Numbered from the stretch's first letter, positions 16,725-24,876 are shown. The stretch: 64,000 nucleotides of DNA from Miltoncostaea sp036826475 (GCA_036826475.1 DAISWG010000006.1:16709-80708), one strand, 5' to 3'. Notes: generated by a model from the sequence alone, not told the origin. Program-made: numbers and translations.

Positions 16725-16728
16725 CTGG

Positions 16729-17604
16729 TCAGTCGTCTCCCGTTGTCTTGGTGCCGGCGGCCCGTCGCCGGGCGGCCTCGAGCGTGTTCGCCAAGAGGTA
16801 GGCGATGGTCATGGGGCCGACGCCCCCGGGGACCGGCGTCAACCAGCCGGCCACCTCGCGGGCCTCGTCGCCCGCCACGTCGCCGCGCAGCCCCGCATCC
16901 GTGCGGTTGATGCCGACGTCGATCACCGCCGCGCCCGGCTTGATCCAGTCGCCCCGGATCATCTCGGGGCGCCCGACGGCGGCCACCAGGATGTCCGCGG
17001 TGCGGCACAGCTCCCGCAGGTCGCGCGTCTTCGAGTGGGCCACCGTCACGGTGGCGCTGCGGGCCGTCAGCAGCAGGGCCATCGGCTTGCCGACGATCAG
17101 GCTGCGGCCCACCACCACCGCGTTCGCGCCCTCGATCGGGATGCCGGCCCGGTCGAGCACCCACATCACGCCCGCGGGCGTGCACGGCACGGACCCCGGC
17201 TCGCCGCGGATGAGGCGCCCCAGGTTGATCGGCGCGAAGCCGTCCACGTCCTTGTCGGGGTGGATCCGGTTGGCGATCGCGACCTCCGACAGCTGGTCGG
17301 GCACCGGCAGCTGCACCAGCATCCCGTCGACCGAGTCGTCGGCGTTCAGCTCGTCGATGAGCGCGTTGAGCTCGTCCTGGGTGGTGGTGTCCGGCAGGAC
17401 CACCCGGCGGGAGATCATCCCCGCCTCCTCAGCCGCCCGCGCCTTGCCGGCCTGGTAGAGCTCGGACGCCGGGTCGTCGCCCACCTGGATCCCCACCAGG
17501 CCCGGCACCCGCCCGTAGGCGAGCCGGAACTCGTCGACGCCGCGCCGGACCTCCTCGCGGAGCTCCGCCGCCGCCTGCTTGCCGTCGATGATCACCGCCG
17601 CCAT
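16729..17604 (-). CDS. folD: Bifunctional methylene-H4folate dehydrogenase/cyclohydrolase
   Basis: A 291-residue FolD that oxidises methylenetetrahydrofolate with NADP and hydrolyses the methenyl product to 10-formyl-H4folate. Visible motifs are VGDDPASELYQAGKARAAEEAG (catalytic Tyr and Lys), MLVQLPVPDQL, PDKDVDGF, VVVGRSLIVGKPMALLL and the C-terminal TPVPGGVGPMTIAYLL. Many FolD proteins have S-x-Y-V-x-x-K; here it is SELYQAGK, so the core Tyr-x3-Lys is kept. Its ATG shares one base with the stop of pcrA (TGATG). npdG follows after four bases. Confidence 0.95.
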   Translation of the reverse strand: MAAVIIDGKQAAAELREEVRRGVDEFRLAYGRVPGLVGIQVGDDPASELYQAGKARAAEEAGMISRRVVLPDTTTQDELNALIDELNADDSVDGMLVQLPVPDQLSEVAIANRIHPDKDVDGFAPINLGRLIRGEPGSVPCTPAGVMWVLDRAGIPIEGANAVVVGRSLIVGKPMALLLTARSATVTVAHSKTRDLRELCRTADILVAAVGRPEMIRGDWIKPGAAVIDVGINRTDAGLRGDVAGDEAREVAGWLTPVPGGVGPMTIAYLLANTLEAARRRAAGTKTTGDD

Positions 17605-19751
17605 CAGCCCACCTTCCTCATCGGCGCGGCGCCGGCCATCAGCCGCCGCTCGGAGCCGTCCTGCGCGAAGCGCACCCGCACCAGGTCCCCTCCCCCGTCG
17701 ATCCCCGTGACCACGCCCTCGCCGAACGTCGCGTGCAGCACCGAGTCGCCCGTCGCGAACGACGCCCCCCGCGCCGGCGCATCCATCGCCGATCCCGCCC
17801 ACGTCTGCCGCTGCGGCCGCCGCCCGCCGGGCGGCTCGGCCAGCGCGTCGGCCGGGATCTCCCCCAGGAACCGCGACGGCAGGCGGTAGTCGCGGCCGCC
17901 GTGCATCGCCCGGCTCTCGGCGTGGGTGAGCGTGAGGTGGCGCCGCGCCCGGGTGAGCCCCACGTAGAACAGGCGCCGCTCCTCCTCCAGCGTCTCCGGA
18001 GTGTCCGAGCGCACGTGGGGGAACAGGCCCTCCTCGAGCCCGGTGATGAGCACCGTGTCGAACTCCAGACCCTTGGCGTTGTGGATGGTCATGAGCGTGA
18101 CGGCCCCGCCGCTCGTGTCGACCAGGTCCGCGTCGGCCTGCAGGGCGATCCCCTCGAGGAAGTCGGCGAGCCCGGCCTCCTGCTGCGTCGCCTCGAACTC
18201 GGCCGCCACCCGCACCATCTCCTCCAGGTTCTCGATGCGCCCCTGGGCCTCGAACGTCCCCTCCGCCAGCAGCGCGTCCCGCAGGCCGGAGCGCTCCAGC
18301 ACCTCGTCCAGCACCCGGTCGAGCGGCGTGCCGGCGGCGATGTGGTCGCGGACGTCGCCCAGCAGCGCGCCGCTCTGGCCGAGCGTGGCGCGCTGGCCGG
18401 CGGGGAGCCCGGGGATCTCGTCGGGGCGCAGCAGCGTGTCCGCCACCGGGATGCCGAGCGCCTGGGCGTGGGCCTCGAGCTTCGCGATGGCGCCGGGGCC
18501 GACGCCCCGTTTGGGCGCCCCCAGCATCCGCGCGAGGCTGACCCCGTCGGAGGGGTTGGCCACGACGCGGAGGTACGCCAGCAGGTCGCGGATCTCGGCC
18601 CGCTCGTAGAACCGCGGGCCGCCGACCACCACGTACGGGACGGAGCGCCGGACCAGCTGATCCTCGATCGCGCGGCTCTGGGCGTTGGTGCGGTAGAAGA
18701 CCGCGATGTCGGCGAGCGACTCGCCGCGGGCGACGGCCGCGTCGATGCCCGACGCGACCACCCGGGCCTCCTCGTGCTCGTCGCGGCAGGCGACGGCGGT
18801 GATGGGCTCGCCCTCGCCCAGGTCGGTCCACAGGCGCTTCGGGTGGCGGTGCGGGTTGCGCTCCACGACCGCGTTCGCGGCCCGCAGGATGGTGCCGGTG
18901 GAGCGGTAGTTCTGCTCCAGCGCCACGACGTGGGCGTCGGGGTAGTCGCGCTCGAAGTCGAGGATGTTGCGCACGTCGGCGCCGCGCCACGAGTAGATGC
19001 CCTGGTCGTCGTCGCCGACGGCGACGACGTTGCGCTCCGGCTCGGCGAGCACGCGGACGAGGCGGTACTGGACGTGGTTGGTGTCCTGGTACTCGTCCAC
19101 CAGGACGTGGCGGAACCGGCCCTGCCAGCGGGCGCGCACGGCCGCGTCGCCCTCGAGCAGGCCGGCGGTGACCATGAGCAGGTCGTCGAAGTCCATGGCC
19201 CCGTTGGCGCGGAGGGCGTCGGCGTAGCGGCGGTAGACGCGGGCCACGACCTCCTCGTTGAAGGACTCCGCCGCCGCCATCACCTCCCCCGGGCCCTCCA
19301 TCCGGCTCTTGGCGTCGGAGATGCGGGCCTGCACGCCGCGCGGCGCGACGCGCTTGGGGTCGACCTCCTCCTCGACCAGGCAGCGGCGGATGAGCCGGAG
19401 CTGGTCGTCGGCGTCGTAGATCGAGAAGTCGCGTGCGTAGCCGGCGCTCTCCGCCTCGCGGCGCAGGATCCGGACGCACGCGGAGTGGAACGTGCTGGCC
19501 CAGATCGCCCGGGCCCGCGGCCCCACGAGGCCGCCGATGCGGTCGCGCATCTCGCCCGCCGCCTTGTTGGTGAAGGTGATCGCGAGGATCTCCTCCGGGC
19601 CGACGCCCTCCTCCGCGATGAGGCGGGCGACGCGGTGCGTCAGCACGCGGGTCTTGCCGCTGCCCGCGCCGGCCAGCACGAGGAGCGGCCCCTCGCCGTG
19701 GAGGACGGCCTCGCGCTGCGGCGGGTTGAGGCCGTCGAGCAGGTCGGACAC
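17604..19751 (-). CDS. pcrA: UvrD/PcrA-type DNA helicase
   Basis: A 715-residue superfamily 1A helicase. It starts LLDGLNPPQREAVLHGEGPLLVLAGAGSGKTRVL (Q motif and Walker A), with TFHSACVRILRR (motif Ia), LVDEYQDTNHVQY (Walker B), VGDDDQGIYSWRGA (motif III), ALEQNYRST (IV), MTIHNAKGLEFDTV (V) and YVGLTRARRHLTL (VI). The C-terminal basic SH3/Tudor-like end (GDSVLHATFGEGVVTGI) is the RNA polymerase-binding module typical of PcrA. It unwinds DNA 3'-5' in repair and removes RecA and stalled polymerase. A TAGGAT hexamer seven bases before the GTG indicates a leaderless mRNA that continues into folD and npdG. Confidence 0.96.
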   Translation of the reverse strand: MSDLLDGLNPPQREAVLHGEGPLLVLAGAGSGKTRVLTHRVARLIAEEGVGPEEILAITFTNKAAGEMRDRIGGLVGPRARAIWASTFHSACVRILRREAESAGYARDFSIYDADDQLRLIRRCLVEEEVDPKRVAPRGVQARISDAKSRMEGPGEVMAAAESFNEEVVARVYRRYADALRANGAMDFDDLLMVTAGLLEGDAAVRARWQGRFRHVLVDEYQDTNHVQYRLVRVLAEPERNVVAVGDDDQGIYSWRGADVRNILDFERDYPDAHVVALEQNYRSTGTILRAANAVVERNPHRHPKRLWTDLGEGEPITAVACRDEHEEARVVASGIDAAVARGESLADIAVFYRTNAQSRAIEDQLVRRSVPYVVVGGPRFYERAEIRDLLAYLRVVANPSDGVSLARMLGAPKRGVGPGAIAKLEAHAQALGIPVADTLLRPDEIPGLPAGQRATLGQSGALLGDVRDHIAAGTPLDRVLDEVLERSGLRDALLAEGTFEAQGRIENLEEMVRVAAEFEATQQEAGLADFLEGIALQADADLVDTSGGAVTLMTIHNAKGLEFDTVLITGLEEGLFPHVRSDTPETLEEERRLFYVGLTRARRHLTLTHAESRAMHGGRDYRLPSRFLGEIPADALAEPPGGRRPQRQTWAGSAMDAPARGASFATGDSVLHATFGEGVVTGIDGGGDLVRVRFAQDGSERRLMAGAAPMRKVG

Positions 19752-19758
19752 CGGCAGG

Positions 19759-19764
19759 ATCCTA
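19759..19764 (-). promoter_or_regulatory. -10 hexamer for leaderless pcrA mRNA
   Basis: On the minus strand TAGGAT is followed by seven bases (CCTGCCG) and then the GTG at 19751. No Shine-Dalgarno sequence is present. Confidence 0.5.
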
Positions 19765-19823
19765 CCGGAGGTGCCCGACGCCCCGGTGGCGTCGGCGCGC
19801 CGCCGCGGCGCCGGGGCGGACGG

Positions 19824-20612
19824 CTAGATGCCGGCCCCGGGGTTGAGGCCGAGGATCGATGAGATCTCCTCCTGGGCCGTCGGCAGGCAGTCCTCGTCCG
19901 AATCGGGCACCCGCACCGCGGGCGCGCGGCCGGCGCGGAGGTCGGCGAGGTCCTGCTCCAGCTCGGTGACGCGGCGGACGAGGCAGGCCATGGCCTCGGC
20001 GACCGGGTCGGGGAGCCGCGTGTGCTGCATGTCCGGGTGGTGGACGTCGCGCACCTTCTGGCCGTCGACGATGACCGGCCGCCCGGGGTTCCCGACGACG
20101 GTGGAGTACGGGGGCACGTCCTTCACCACGATGGAGCCGGCGCCGACCTTCGCGCCCTCCCCGAGCACCACCGGCCCGAGGACGTTGGCGCCGGTGCCCA
20201 CGGTGACGCCGTCGCGGACGGTGGGGTGCCGCTTGCCGGTCTCCTTGCCGGTGCCGCCGAGGGTGACGCCCTGGTAGAGCGTGACGTCCTCGCCGATCTC
20301 GGTGGTCTCCCCGATGACCACGCCCATGCCGTGGTCGATGAAGAAGCCGGGGCCGATGGTGGCGCCCGGGTGGATCTCGATGCCCGTGAGGGAGCGCGAG
20401 AACTGGCTGACCAGCCGCGCCGGGAGCCGGAGCCCGCGGTTCCAGAGACCGTGCGCCCCGCGGTGGAGCCACACGGCGTGGAGCCCCGGGTAGCAGAGGA
20501 GCACCTCCGCGGTGGATCGCGCGGCGGGGTCGCGCTCACGAGCCACCTCGATGTCCCGCACGAGGGACTCCTTCGCGCCGCCGAGCCATGCGAGCAGCGA
20601 GCGCCGTGGCAT
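19824..20612 (-). CDS. cysE: Serine O-acetyltransferase
   Basis: A 262-residue short-form CysE (EpsC type) that acetylates serine with acetyl-CoA for cysteine synthesis. The N-terminal helices lead into LLCYPGLHAVWLHRGAHGLW, then the left-handed beta-helix: GIEIHPGATIGPGFFIDHGMGVVIGETTEIG, YQGVTLGGTGKETGKRHPTV and GAGSIVVKDVPPYSTVVGNPGRPV. Catalytic His and Asp (IDHGMG) are present. The C-terminal extension past the beta-helix is longer than usual (about 80 residues, predicted coiled segment VRRVTELEQDLADL) and ends NPGAGI; CysE proteins ending in Ile can dock into cysteine synthase. cysK is at 23940-24869. The start fits a -10 hexamer seven bases upstream. Confidence 0.93.
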   Translation of the reverse strand: MPRRSLLAWLGGAKESLVRDIEVARERDPAARSTAEVLLCYPGLHAVWLHRGAHGLWNRGLRLPARLVSQFSRSLTGIEIHPGATIGPGFFIDHGMGVVIGETTEIGEDVTLYQGVTLGGTGKETGKRHPTVRDGVTVGTGANVLGPVVLGEGAKVGAGSIVVKDVPPYSTVVGNPGRPVIVDGQKVRDVHHPDMQHTRLPDPVAEAMACLVRRVTELEQDLADLRAGRAPAVRVPDSDEDCLPTAQEEISSILGLNPGAGI

Positions 20613-20618
20613 GCGGGC

Positions 20619-20625
20619 TAGTATA
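20619..20625. promoter_or_regulatory. Overlapping divergent -10 hexamers for cysE and the NIL gene
   Basis: TAGTAT (20619-20624, plus strand) and TATACT (20625-20620, minus strand) share five base pairs. The minus hexamer lies seven bases before the cysE ATG (leaderless). The plus hexamer would start a 20-nt leader holding the AGGAGG of the NIL gene. RNA polymerase cannot occupy both at once. Confidence 0.5.
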
Positions 20626-20651
20626 GGCGCCCCTTCCGAGGAGGCGCCCAC

Positions 20652-20888
20652 CTGACCCGCCAGAGGCTCAAGCTGACGTTCCCCGAGCAGCTCATCAAGG
20701 AGCCGATCATCTACACGCTGGCGAAGCGGTTCGACGTGGTGATCAACATCCGCCGCGCCGACATCCGCGAGACGGAGGGCTGGGTGATCATGGAGGCGAC
20801 CGGGACCGAGCAGAAGCTCGACGAGGCCCGGCGGCACCTCGAGGGGCTCGGCGTGCGGGTGGACGACCTGGAGGCCTACCTCGAGTAG
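20652..20888 (+). CDS. Stand-alone NIL-domain protein with CTG start
   Basis: A 78-residue protein consisting only of a NIL (ACT-like) domain: RLKLTFPEQLIKEPIIYTLAKRF, VVINIRRADI, GWVIMEATGTEQKLDEARRHLEGLGVRVDDLEAYLE. NIL domains sense methionine or related sulfur compounds at the C-terminus of MetN ATPases and occur in sulfur-assimilation proteins. The frame has no ATG, GTG or TTG before the conserved first strand. A CTG with AGGAGG seven bases upstream is the natural start. It is transcribed divergently from cysE through overlapping promoters, which supports a sulfur-amino-acid role. The function of free NIL proteins is not known to me. Confidence 0.8.
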   Translation: MTRQRLKLTFPEQLIKEPIIYTLAKRFDVVINIRRADIRETEGWVIMEATGTEQKLDEARRHLEGLGVRVDDLEAYLE

Positions 20889-21030
20889 CGTCGCCGTCGT
20901 CGGCGCGTCGTGCGACCCGGGGCCGTCCCCCACCGCCCGCGCCCTCCGGCTCGAGGGCCTGCGCGCCGACGGGCCGGACGCGCTCCGCGCGCTGCTGGAG
21001 CGGGTCGGCGACCCGCCATGGGACGTCGAG

Positions 21031-21561
21031 GTGGCCGACGACGACCCCGTCCGGGCGCTCCTTGGCGCCGAGGGCTTCGAGCCCTACGCCCGCATGGCGG
21101 TGATGGCCCGGCCGCTGGAGGGGATGCCCCCCGCGCCCCACGTGTCCGGCGTGTCGGTGGAGCCGTACCGCAACGACTGGTCGGAGGCGTTCCAGAACGC
21201 CGAGCGGATGGCGCTGGAGGGGCTCGCGACCTTCGCGGAGATGGGCCAGCCGACGGGCTACGAGCAGGCGGAGGGGTTCGACGCGTTCGCGGTCGCCCGC
21301 GACCAGCGCGACATGCTCGGCTTCGCCCAGGCGATGCTGCCCGAGGGGTGGATCAACTGGATGGGGGTCGTGCCCGACGCGCGGCGGCGGGGCATCGGCA
21401 CCCTGCTGGTCGCGGAGATCGCGCGGCAGGTGCGCGACCGGCGCGGCACTCACCTTGCGGCGCTGGTGGAGGTGGACACGCCGGGCCAGGCGTTCCTCGC
21501 GAAGCTCGGCTTCCGCGAGCGGGGGCAGCGGCGCACGCTGATGATCCGCCGGGCGGGATGA
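21031..21561 (+). CDS. GNAT-family acetyltransferase (N-terminus unclear)
   Basis: From the GTG at 21031 this is a 176-residue GNAT protein with the acetyl-CoA site MGVVPDARRRGIGTLLVAEIARQV and a final LGFRERG-type strand. The substrate is unknown. Upstream, the same frame stays open and protein-like back to about 20881 (reading VAVVGASCDPG, then ALRLEGLRADGPDALRALLERVG), just after the NIL stop. It contains no ATG, GTG or TTG. The true protein is thus probably 20-50 residues longer, starting at a CTG (for example 20959), at a rarer codon, or by frameshift from the NIL gene. It overlaps the methyltransferase start (ATGA). Confidence 0.72.
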   Translation: MADDDPVRALLGAEGFEPYARMAVMARPLEGMPPAPHVSGVSVEPYRNDWSEAFQNAERMALEGLATFAEMGQPTGYEQAEGFDAFAVARDQRDMLGFAQAMLPEGWINWMGVVPDARRRGIGTLLVAEIARQVRDRRGTHLAALVEVDTPGQAFLAKLGFRERGQRRTLMIRRAG

Positions 21562-22361
21562 CGCCGGAGCAGGGGTCGCGCCCCGCCACCCTGCGGTTCG
21601 AGGGGGAGCGCGCGAAGGCGCTCGAGGCGATCTACGTGACCCCCGACGTCGTCGCGCAGCGCCGGGCGGTGCTGGCGGCGCTCGACCCGCGGCCCGGGGA
21701 GCGCGTGCTCGACCTCGGTGTCGGGCCCGGGCTGCTGGCGGCCGCGATCGCCGAGCGCGTGGGCGCCGGGGGTGGCCTGACGGGGATCGACGTGAGCCCC
21801 GACATGCTCGCCATCGCGGCGGGGCGTCGGTTGGCGCATGGGGCGGCGACGCCGGCGTTCCACGTGGCGAGCGTCACCGATCTCCCCTTCCCCGACGGCG
21901 CGTTCGACGCCGCCGTCTGCACCCAGGTCTACGAGTACGTGGAGGACATGCCGCGGGCGCTCGGCGAGGCGGCGCGGGTGCTCCGGCCCGGCGGGCGGCT
22001 GGCGGTGCTCGACACCGACTGGGACTCGATCGTGTGGCGCTCGTCCGACGACGCGAGGATGGCGCGGGTGCTCGCCGCGTGGGACGCGCACCTGGTGCAC
22101 CGGGGCCTGCCGCGGGAGCTGCCGGAGTTGCTGCGCGGCGCCGGCTTCGACGTCACCGGCGTCGCGGTGGTCCCCCTGCTGAACGTGGGGTACGACCCGC
22201 AGACCTACAGCGCCGGCATGCGCGACCTCATCGCCGAGTTCGTCACCGACCACGGGGTCCCCGCCGGCGAGGTCGCCGCCTGGCGCGACGACCTGCGCTC
22301 CCTCGGCGACCGTTCCTTCTTCAGCCTCAACCGCTACCTGTTCACGGCCGTCCGCCCCTGA
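21558..22361 (+). CDS. SAM-dependent methyltransferase (class I)
   Basis: A 267-residue Rossmann methyltransferase. Motif I is VLDLGVGPGLLAAAIAERVG, motif II acidic residue is in TGIDVSPDML, then VTDLPFPDGAFDAAVCTQVYEYVEDMPRALGEAARVLRPGG, the classic UbiE/Methyltransf_11 pattern. The substrate is not predictable; the C-terminal cap (YDPQTYSAGMRDLIAEFV) resembles arsenite or small-molecule methyltransferases only loosely. The ATG overlaps the GNAT stop by four bases, so the two act or at least are made together. A palindrome unit is at 21821-21840. The gene ends in front of a cluster of palindromes. Confidence 0.85.
   Translation: MTPEQGSRPATLRFEGERAKALEAIYVTPDVVAQRRAVLAALDPRPGERVLDLGVGPGLLAAAIAERVGAGGGLTGIDVSPDMLAIAAGRRLAHGAATPAFHVASVTDLPFPDGAFDAAVCTQVYEYVEDMPRALGEAARVLRPGGRLAVLDTDWDSIVWRSSDDARMARVLAAWDAHLVHRGLPRELPELLRGAGFDVTGVAVVPLLNVGYDPQTYSAGMRDLIAEFVTDHGVPAGEVAAWRDDLRSLGDRSFFSLNRYLFTAVRP
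21821..21840. repeat. Dispersed palindrome inside methyltransferase gene
   Basis: A 20-mer 19/20 identical to the unit inside thiL (9587-9606), again encoding GRRLAH in an unrelated protein. Confidence 0.5.
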
Positions 22362-22372
22362 CCGCCGGGAGC

Positions 22373-22419
22373 GATGCGCCGATCGGCGTGTCGGGGGATG
22401 CGCCATGTGGCGCATCCCC
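22373..22419. repeat. Two palindromes between convergent genes (possible terminator)
   Basis: The first unit (22373-22392, GATGCGCCGATCGGCGTGTC) is followed at once by a second (22397-22416). The second extends to a 12-bp perfect stem, GGGGATGCGCCA (22394-22405) and TGGCGCATCCCC (22408-22419), with a 2-base centre. They fill the spacer between the methyltransferase and the convergent secreted-protein gene, so they may stop transcription. They also match the dispersed family. Confidence 0.55.
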
Positions 22420-22422
22420 GGA

Positions 22423-22878
22423 TCAGGGGGCCTGGCCGGCGGCGGAGAAGGCGGCGGTGCGGCGGGTGACGGCGGCGCTCAGGGCCATCATCTGCCCCTG
22501 GTCCCGGAGCAGGACGGCGTCGAGGTAGCGCGTCAGCACGTCCGTGACGGGCGGCGCGGCCGCGGCGAGGCGGCCGCGCTGGCGGTTGGTGGCGGGGTCG
22601 GCGACGCGGTAGCGGCTCACGGCGTACATCCGCCGGTCGAAGCGGGTGACCGCCTTCCGGGCGCGCGGGACGGTGGCGACCAGGGCGTCGAGGTTGCCGG
22701 CGCCGTTCAGGAGGGTGCCGACCCGGGTGAGCGCCCGGCTCGCGGCCGTCACGTCCGCCATGTAGGTCGCGCCCGGCACCACGGGGGGCTGCTGCGCCGC
22801 GGCGGGCCCGGCGGCCAGCAGGCCGGCCGCCACGAGGACCAGCGCGATCCATGCGCATACCGCCCTCCTCTGGACCAT
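22423..22878 (-). CDS. Small secreted protein of unknown function
   Basis: A 151-residue exported protein. The signal peptide runs MVQRRAVCAWIALVLVAAGLL to a PAAAQ cleavage site near residue 28. The mature part is mostly helical (TAASRALTRVGTLLNGAGNLDAL, then KAVTRFDRRMYAVSRYRV) with no cysteine. I do not recognise a family. The start at 22878 is set by GGAGGG nine bases upstream and by the signal peptide. Dispersed palindromes flank it on both sides (22373-22419 and 22971-22990), which is unusual in this window. Confidence 0.6.
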   Translation of the reverse strand: MVQRRAVCAWIALVLVAAGLLAAGPAAAQQPPVVPGATYMADVTAASRALTRVGTLLNGAGNLDALVATVPRARKAVTRFDRRMYAVSRYRVADPATNRQRGRLAAAAPPVTDVLTRYLDAVLLRDQGQMMALSAAVTRRTAAFSAAGQAP

Positions 22879-22970
22879 CCGCCGACACCCTCCGCTCGCC
22901 CCCGGGTCCCGAGGAGCATAGGAGCGACCGCCCTGGCCGAACGTCCAGGAGATGGCCCGGGACCCTGACC

Positions 22971-22990
22971 GATGCGTCAATCGACGGGCA
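22971..22990. repeat. Dispersed palindrome upstream of secreted-protein gene
   Basis: GATGCGTCAATCGACGGGCA has an intact left half of the repeat family and a degenerate right half. A weaker inverted repeat (CGCCAAATGGCG, 22999-23010) follows. The spacer 22879-23072 holds no gene I can support. Confidence 0.45.
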
Positions 22991-23072
22991 CCGGAAACGC
23001 CAAATGGCGCGAAACCGCGCCGGCGGCGATCCGGCGCCGGCCGGCGGCCCCCTCAGGGCGTGGGGCGTCGCA

Positions 23073-23906
23073 TCACGGGTAGTGGTCGGGCACGAAGGTC
23101 TGGTCGGTCATCGGCGGGCGGACGTAGGAGGCGTCGTCGCGCCGGGGCGGGAGGGTGATCGGGTCGTGCGGGACGTGCTCGTAGGGCACGGCGCTCAGCA
23201 GGTGGTGGATGCAGTTGAGCCGGGCGCGGCGCTTGTCGTCGGCCTCCACCACGTACCACGGCGCCTGCTTGGTGTCCGTGTGGGCGAACATCGCGTCCTT
23301 CGCCCGCGAGTACTCCAGCCAGCGGGCGCGCGCCTCCATGTCCATGGGGCTGAGCTTCCACCGCTTGGTGGGGTCGTCGATGCGGTCCTGGAAGCGGCGC
23401 TCCTGCTCGTCGTCGCTCACCGAGAACCAGTACTTCACGAGGATGATCCCCGAGCGGATGAGCATGCGCTCGAACTCGGGGCAGCTGCGGAGGAACTCCG
23501 TGTACTCGTCCTCGGTGCAGAACCCCATGACCCGCTCCACGCCGGCGCGGTTGTACCAGGAGCGGTCCATCAGGACCATCTCGCCGCCGGCGGGCAGGTG
23601 CTCGACGTACCGCTGGAAGTACCACTGGGTGCGCTCGCGCTCGGTGGGCTTCGGGAGGGCCACCACCCGGCACACCCGCGGGTTGAGGGGGCCGGTGATC
23701 CGCTTGATCGCCCCGCCCTTCCCCGCCGCGTCGCGCCCCTCGAAGATCACCAGCACCTTCACGCCGGTGTCGCGCACCCACTCGTGCATCGCCACCAGTT
23801 CCACCTCGAGCCGCGCGAGCTCCTCCTCGTAGCGCACCCGGTTGAGCCGCTTCCTCCGAGGTCCGGCGCCGTCGCCCGTCGCCGTATCCGCCTGCGCCTT
23901 TCCCAT
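23073..23906 (-). CDS. ppk2: Polyphosphate kinase 2
   Basis: A 277-residue PPK2 family enzyme that moves phosphate between polyphosphate and nucleotides. Walker A is FEGRDAAGKGGAIKRIT, the lid region has PKPTERERTQWYFQRYVEHLP, and Walker B is MVLMDRSWYNRAGVERVMGF. DDPTKRWKLSPMD and the C-terminal segment match single-domain PPK2 proteins. The arrangement is that of class I enzymes (NDP phosphorylation), though subclass cannot be fixed by eye. It may recharge nucleotides, which fits a region rich in nucleoside metabolism. The gene is monocistronic as far as seen, 33 bases upstream of the cysK stop on the same strand. Confidence 0.92.
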   Translation of the reverse strand: MGKAQADTATGDGAGPRRKRLNRVRYEEELARLEVELVAMHEWVRDTGVKVLVIFEGRDAAGKGGAIKRITGPLNPRVCRVVALPKPTERERTQWYFQRYVEHLPAGGEMVLMDRSWYNRAGVERVMGFCTEDEYTEFLRSCPEFERMLIRSGIILVKYWFSVSDDEQERRFQDRIDDPTKRWKLSPMDMEARARWLEYSRAKDAMFAHTDTKQAPWYVVEADDKRRARLNCIHHLLSAVPYEHVPHDPITLPPRRDDASYVRPPMTDQTFVPDHYP

Positions 23907-23939
23907 CGCTCACCCCTCGCCGGTGCCCCGGCGGGCGCC

Positions 23940-24869
23940 TCAGCCCTCGTCGAAGAGGGGCGTCGTCAGATAGCGCTCGCCGGTGTCGCAGAGAAACGTG
24001 ACGACCACCTTCCCCGCGTTCTCCGGCCGCCGGGCGACCTCGACCGCGGCGTGGACGTTCGCGCCGGCGCTGATCCCCACCAGGATCCCCTCCTCACGCG
24101 CCAGGCGGCGGGCCATCGCGAACGCGGCGTCGGCGTCGACCGTCACCACCTCGTCGTAGACGGCCGTGTTCAGCACCCCCGGGATGAACCCGGCGCCGAT
24201 CCCCTGGATCTTGTGCGGCCCGGGCGTGCCGCCGGACAGCACCGGCGAGTCGGCGGGCTCCACGGCGACGGCGCGGAAGTCGGGCTTGCGGTCGCGGAGC
24301 ACCTCGGCGACGCCCGTGATGGAGCCGCCGGTCCCGACGCCCGCGACCAGGATGTCGACGGCCCCGCCGGTGTCGGACCAGATCTCCTCGGCGGTGCTGC
24401 GCCGGTGCGCCTCGGGGTTGGCGGGGTTCTGGAACTGCTGGGGCACGAACGCGCCCGGCGTCGACTCCGCGATCTCCTCGGCCTTCGCGATCGCGCCGCG
24501 CATCCCCTCGGCCCCCGGCGTGAGCACCAGCTCGGCGCCGTAGGCGCGCAGCAGCGTCCGCCGCTCGACGCTCATCGTCTCGGGCATCGTCAGGATGCAC
24601 CGGTAGCCCTTGGCCGCGGCCACGAACGCCAGGGCGATCCCCGTGTTGCCCGACGTGGGCTCGACGATGACGCTCTCCCCCGGCACCAGCCGGCCCTCGG
24701 CCTCGGCGGCCTCGACCATGGCCAGCCCGATGCGGTCCTTGACGGACCCCGCCGGATTGAACGACTCCAGCTTGCCGAGCACCTGGGCGCCGGCGCCGTC
24801 CGCGACCCGCGAGAGCCGGACCAGCGGCGTCCGCCCGATCAGCTCGGTGATGGAGTCCGCGATCGGCAC
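23940..24869 (-). CDS. cysK: Cysteine synthase A
   Basis: A 309-residue PLP enzyme making cysteine from O-acetylserine and sulfide. PIADSITELIGRTPLVRL opens the protein; the PLP lysine is in NPAGSVKDR, the substrate loop is TSGNTGIALA, the phosphate loop GTGGSITG and the pyridine-N serine is in VGISAGANVHA. The longer frame start at 25007 runs through sequence with no homology to the family. The GTG at 24869 has a TAAGGT hexamer exactly seven bases upstream, as in other leaderless genes here; the same bases could also pass for a ribosome site. CysE from 19824-20612 supplies its substrate. Confidence 0.95.
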   Translation of the reverse strand: MPIADSITELIGRTPLVRLSRVADGAGAQVLGKLESFNPAGSVKDRIGLAMVEAAEAEGRLVPGESVIVEPTSGNTGIALAFVAAAKGYRCILTMPETMSVERRTLLRAYGAELVLTPGAEGMRGAIAKAEEIAESTPGAFVPQQFQNPANPEAHRRSTAEEIWSDTGGAVDILVAGVGTGGSITGVAEVLRDRKPDFRAVAVEPADSPVLSGGTPGPHKIQGIGAGFIPGVLNTAVYDEVVTVDADAAFAMARRLAREEGILVGISAGANVHAAVEVARRPENAGKVVVTFLCDTGERYLTTPLFDEG

Positions 24870-24876
24870 GGCGGCC

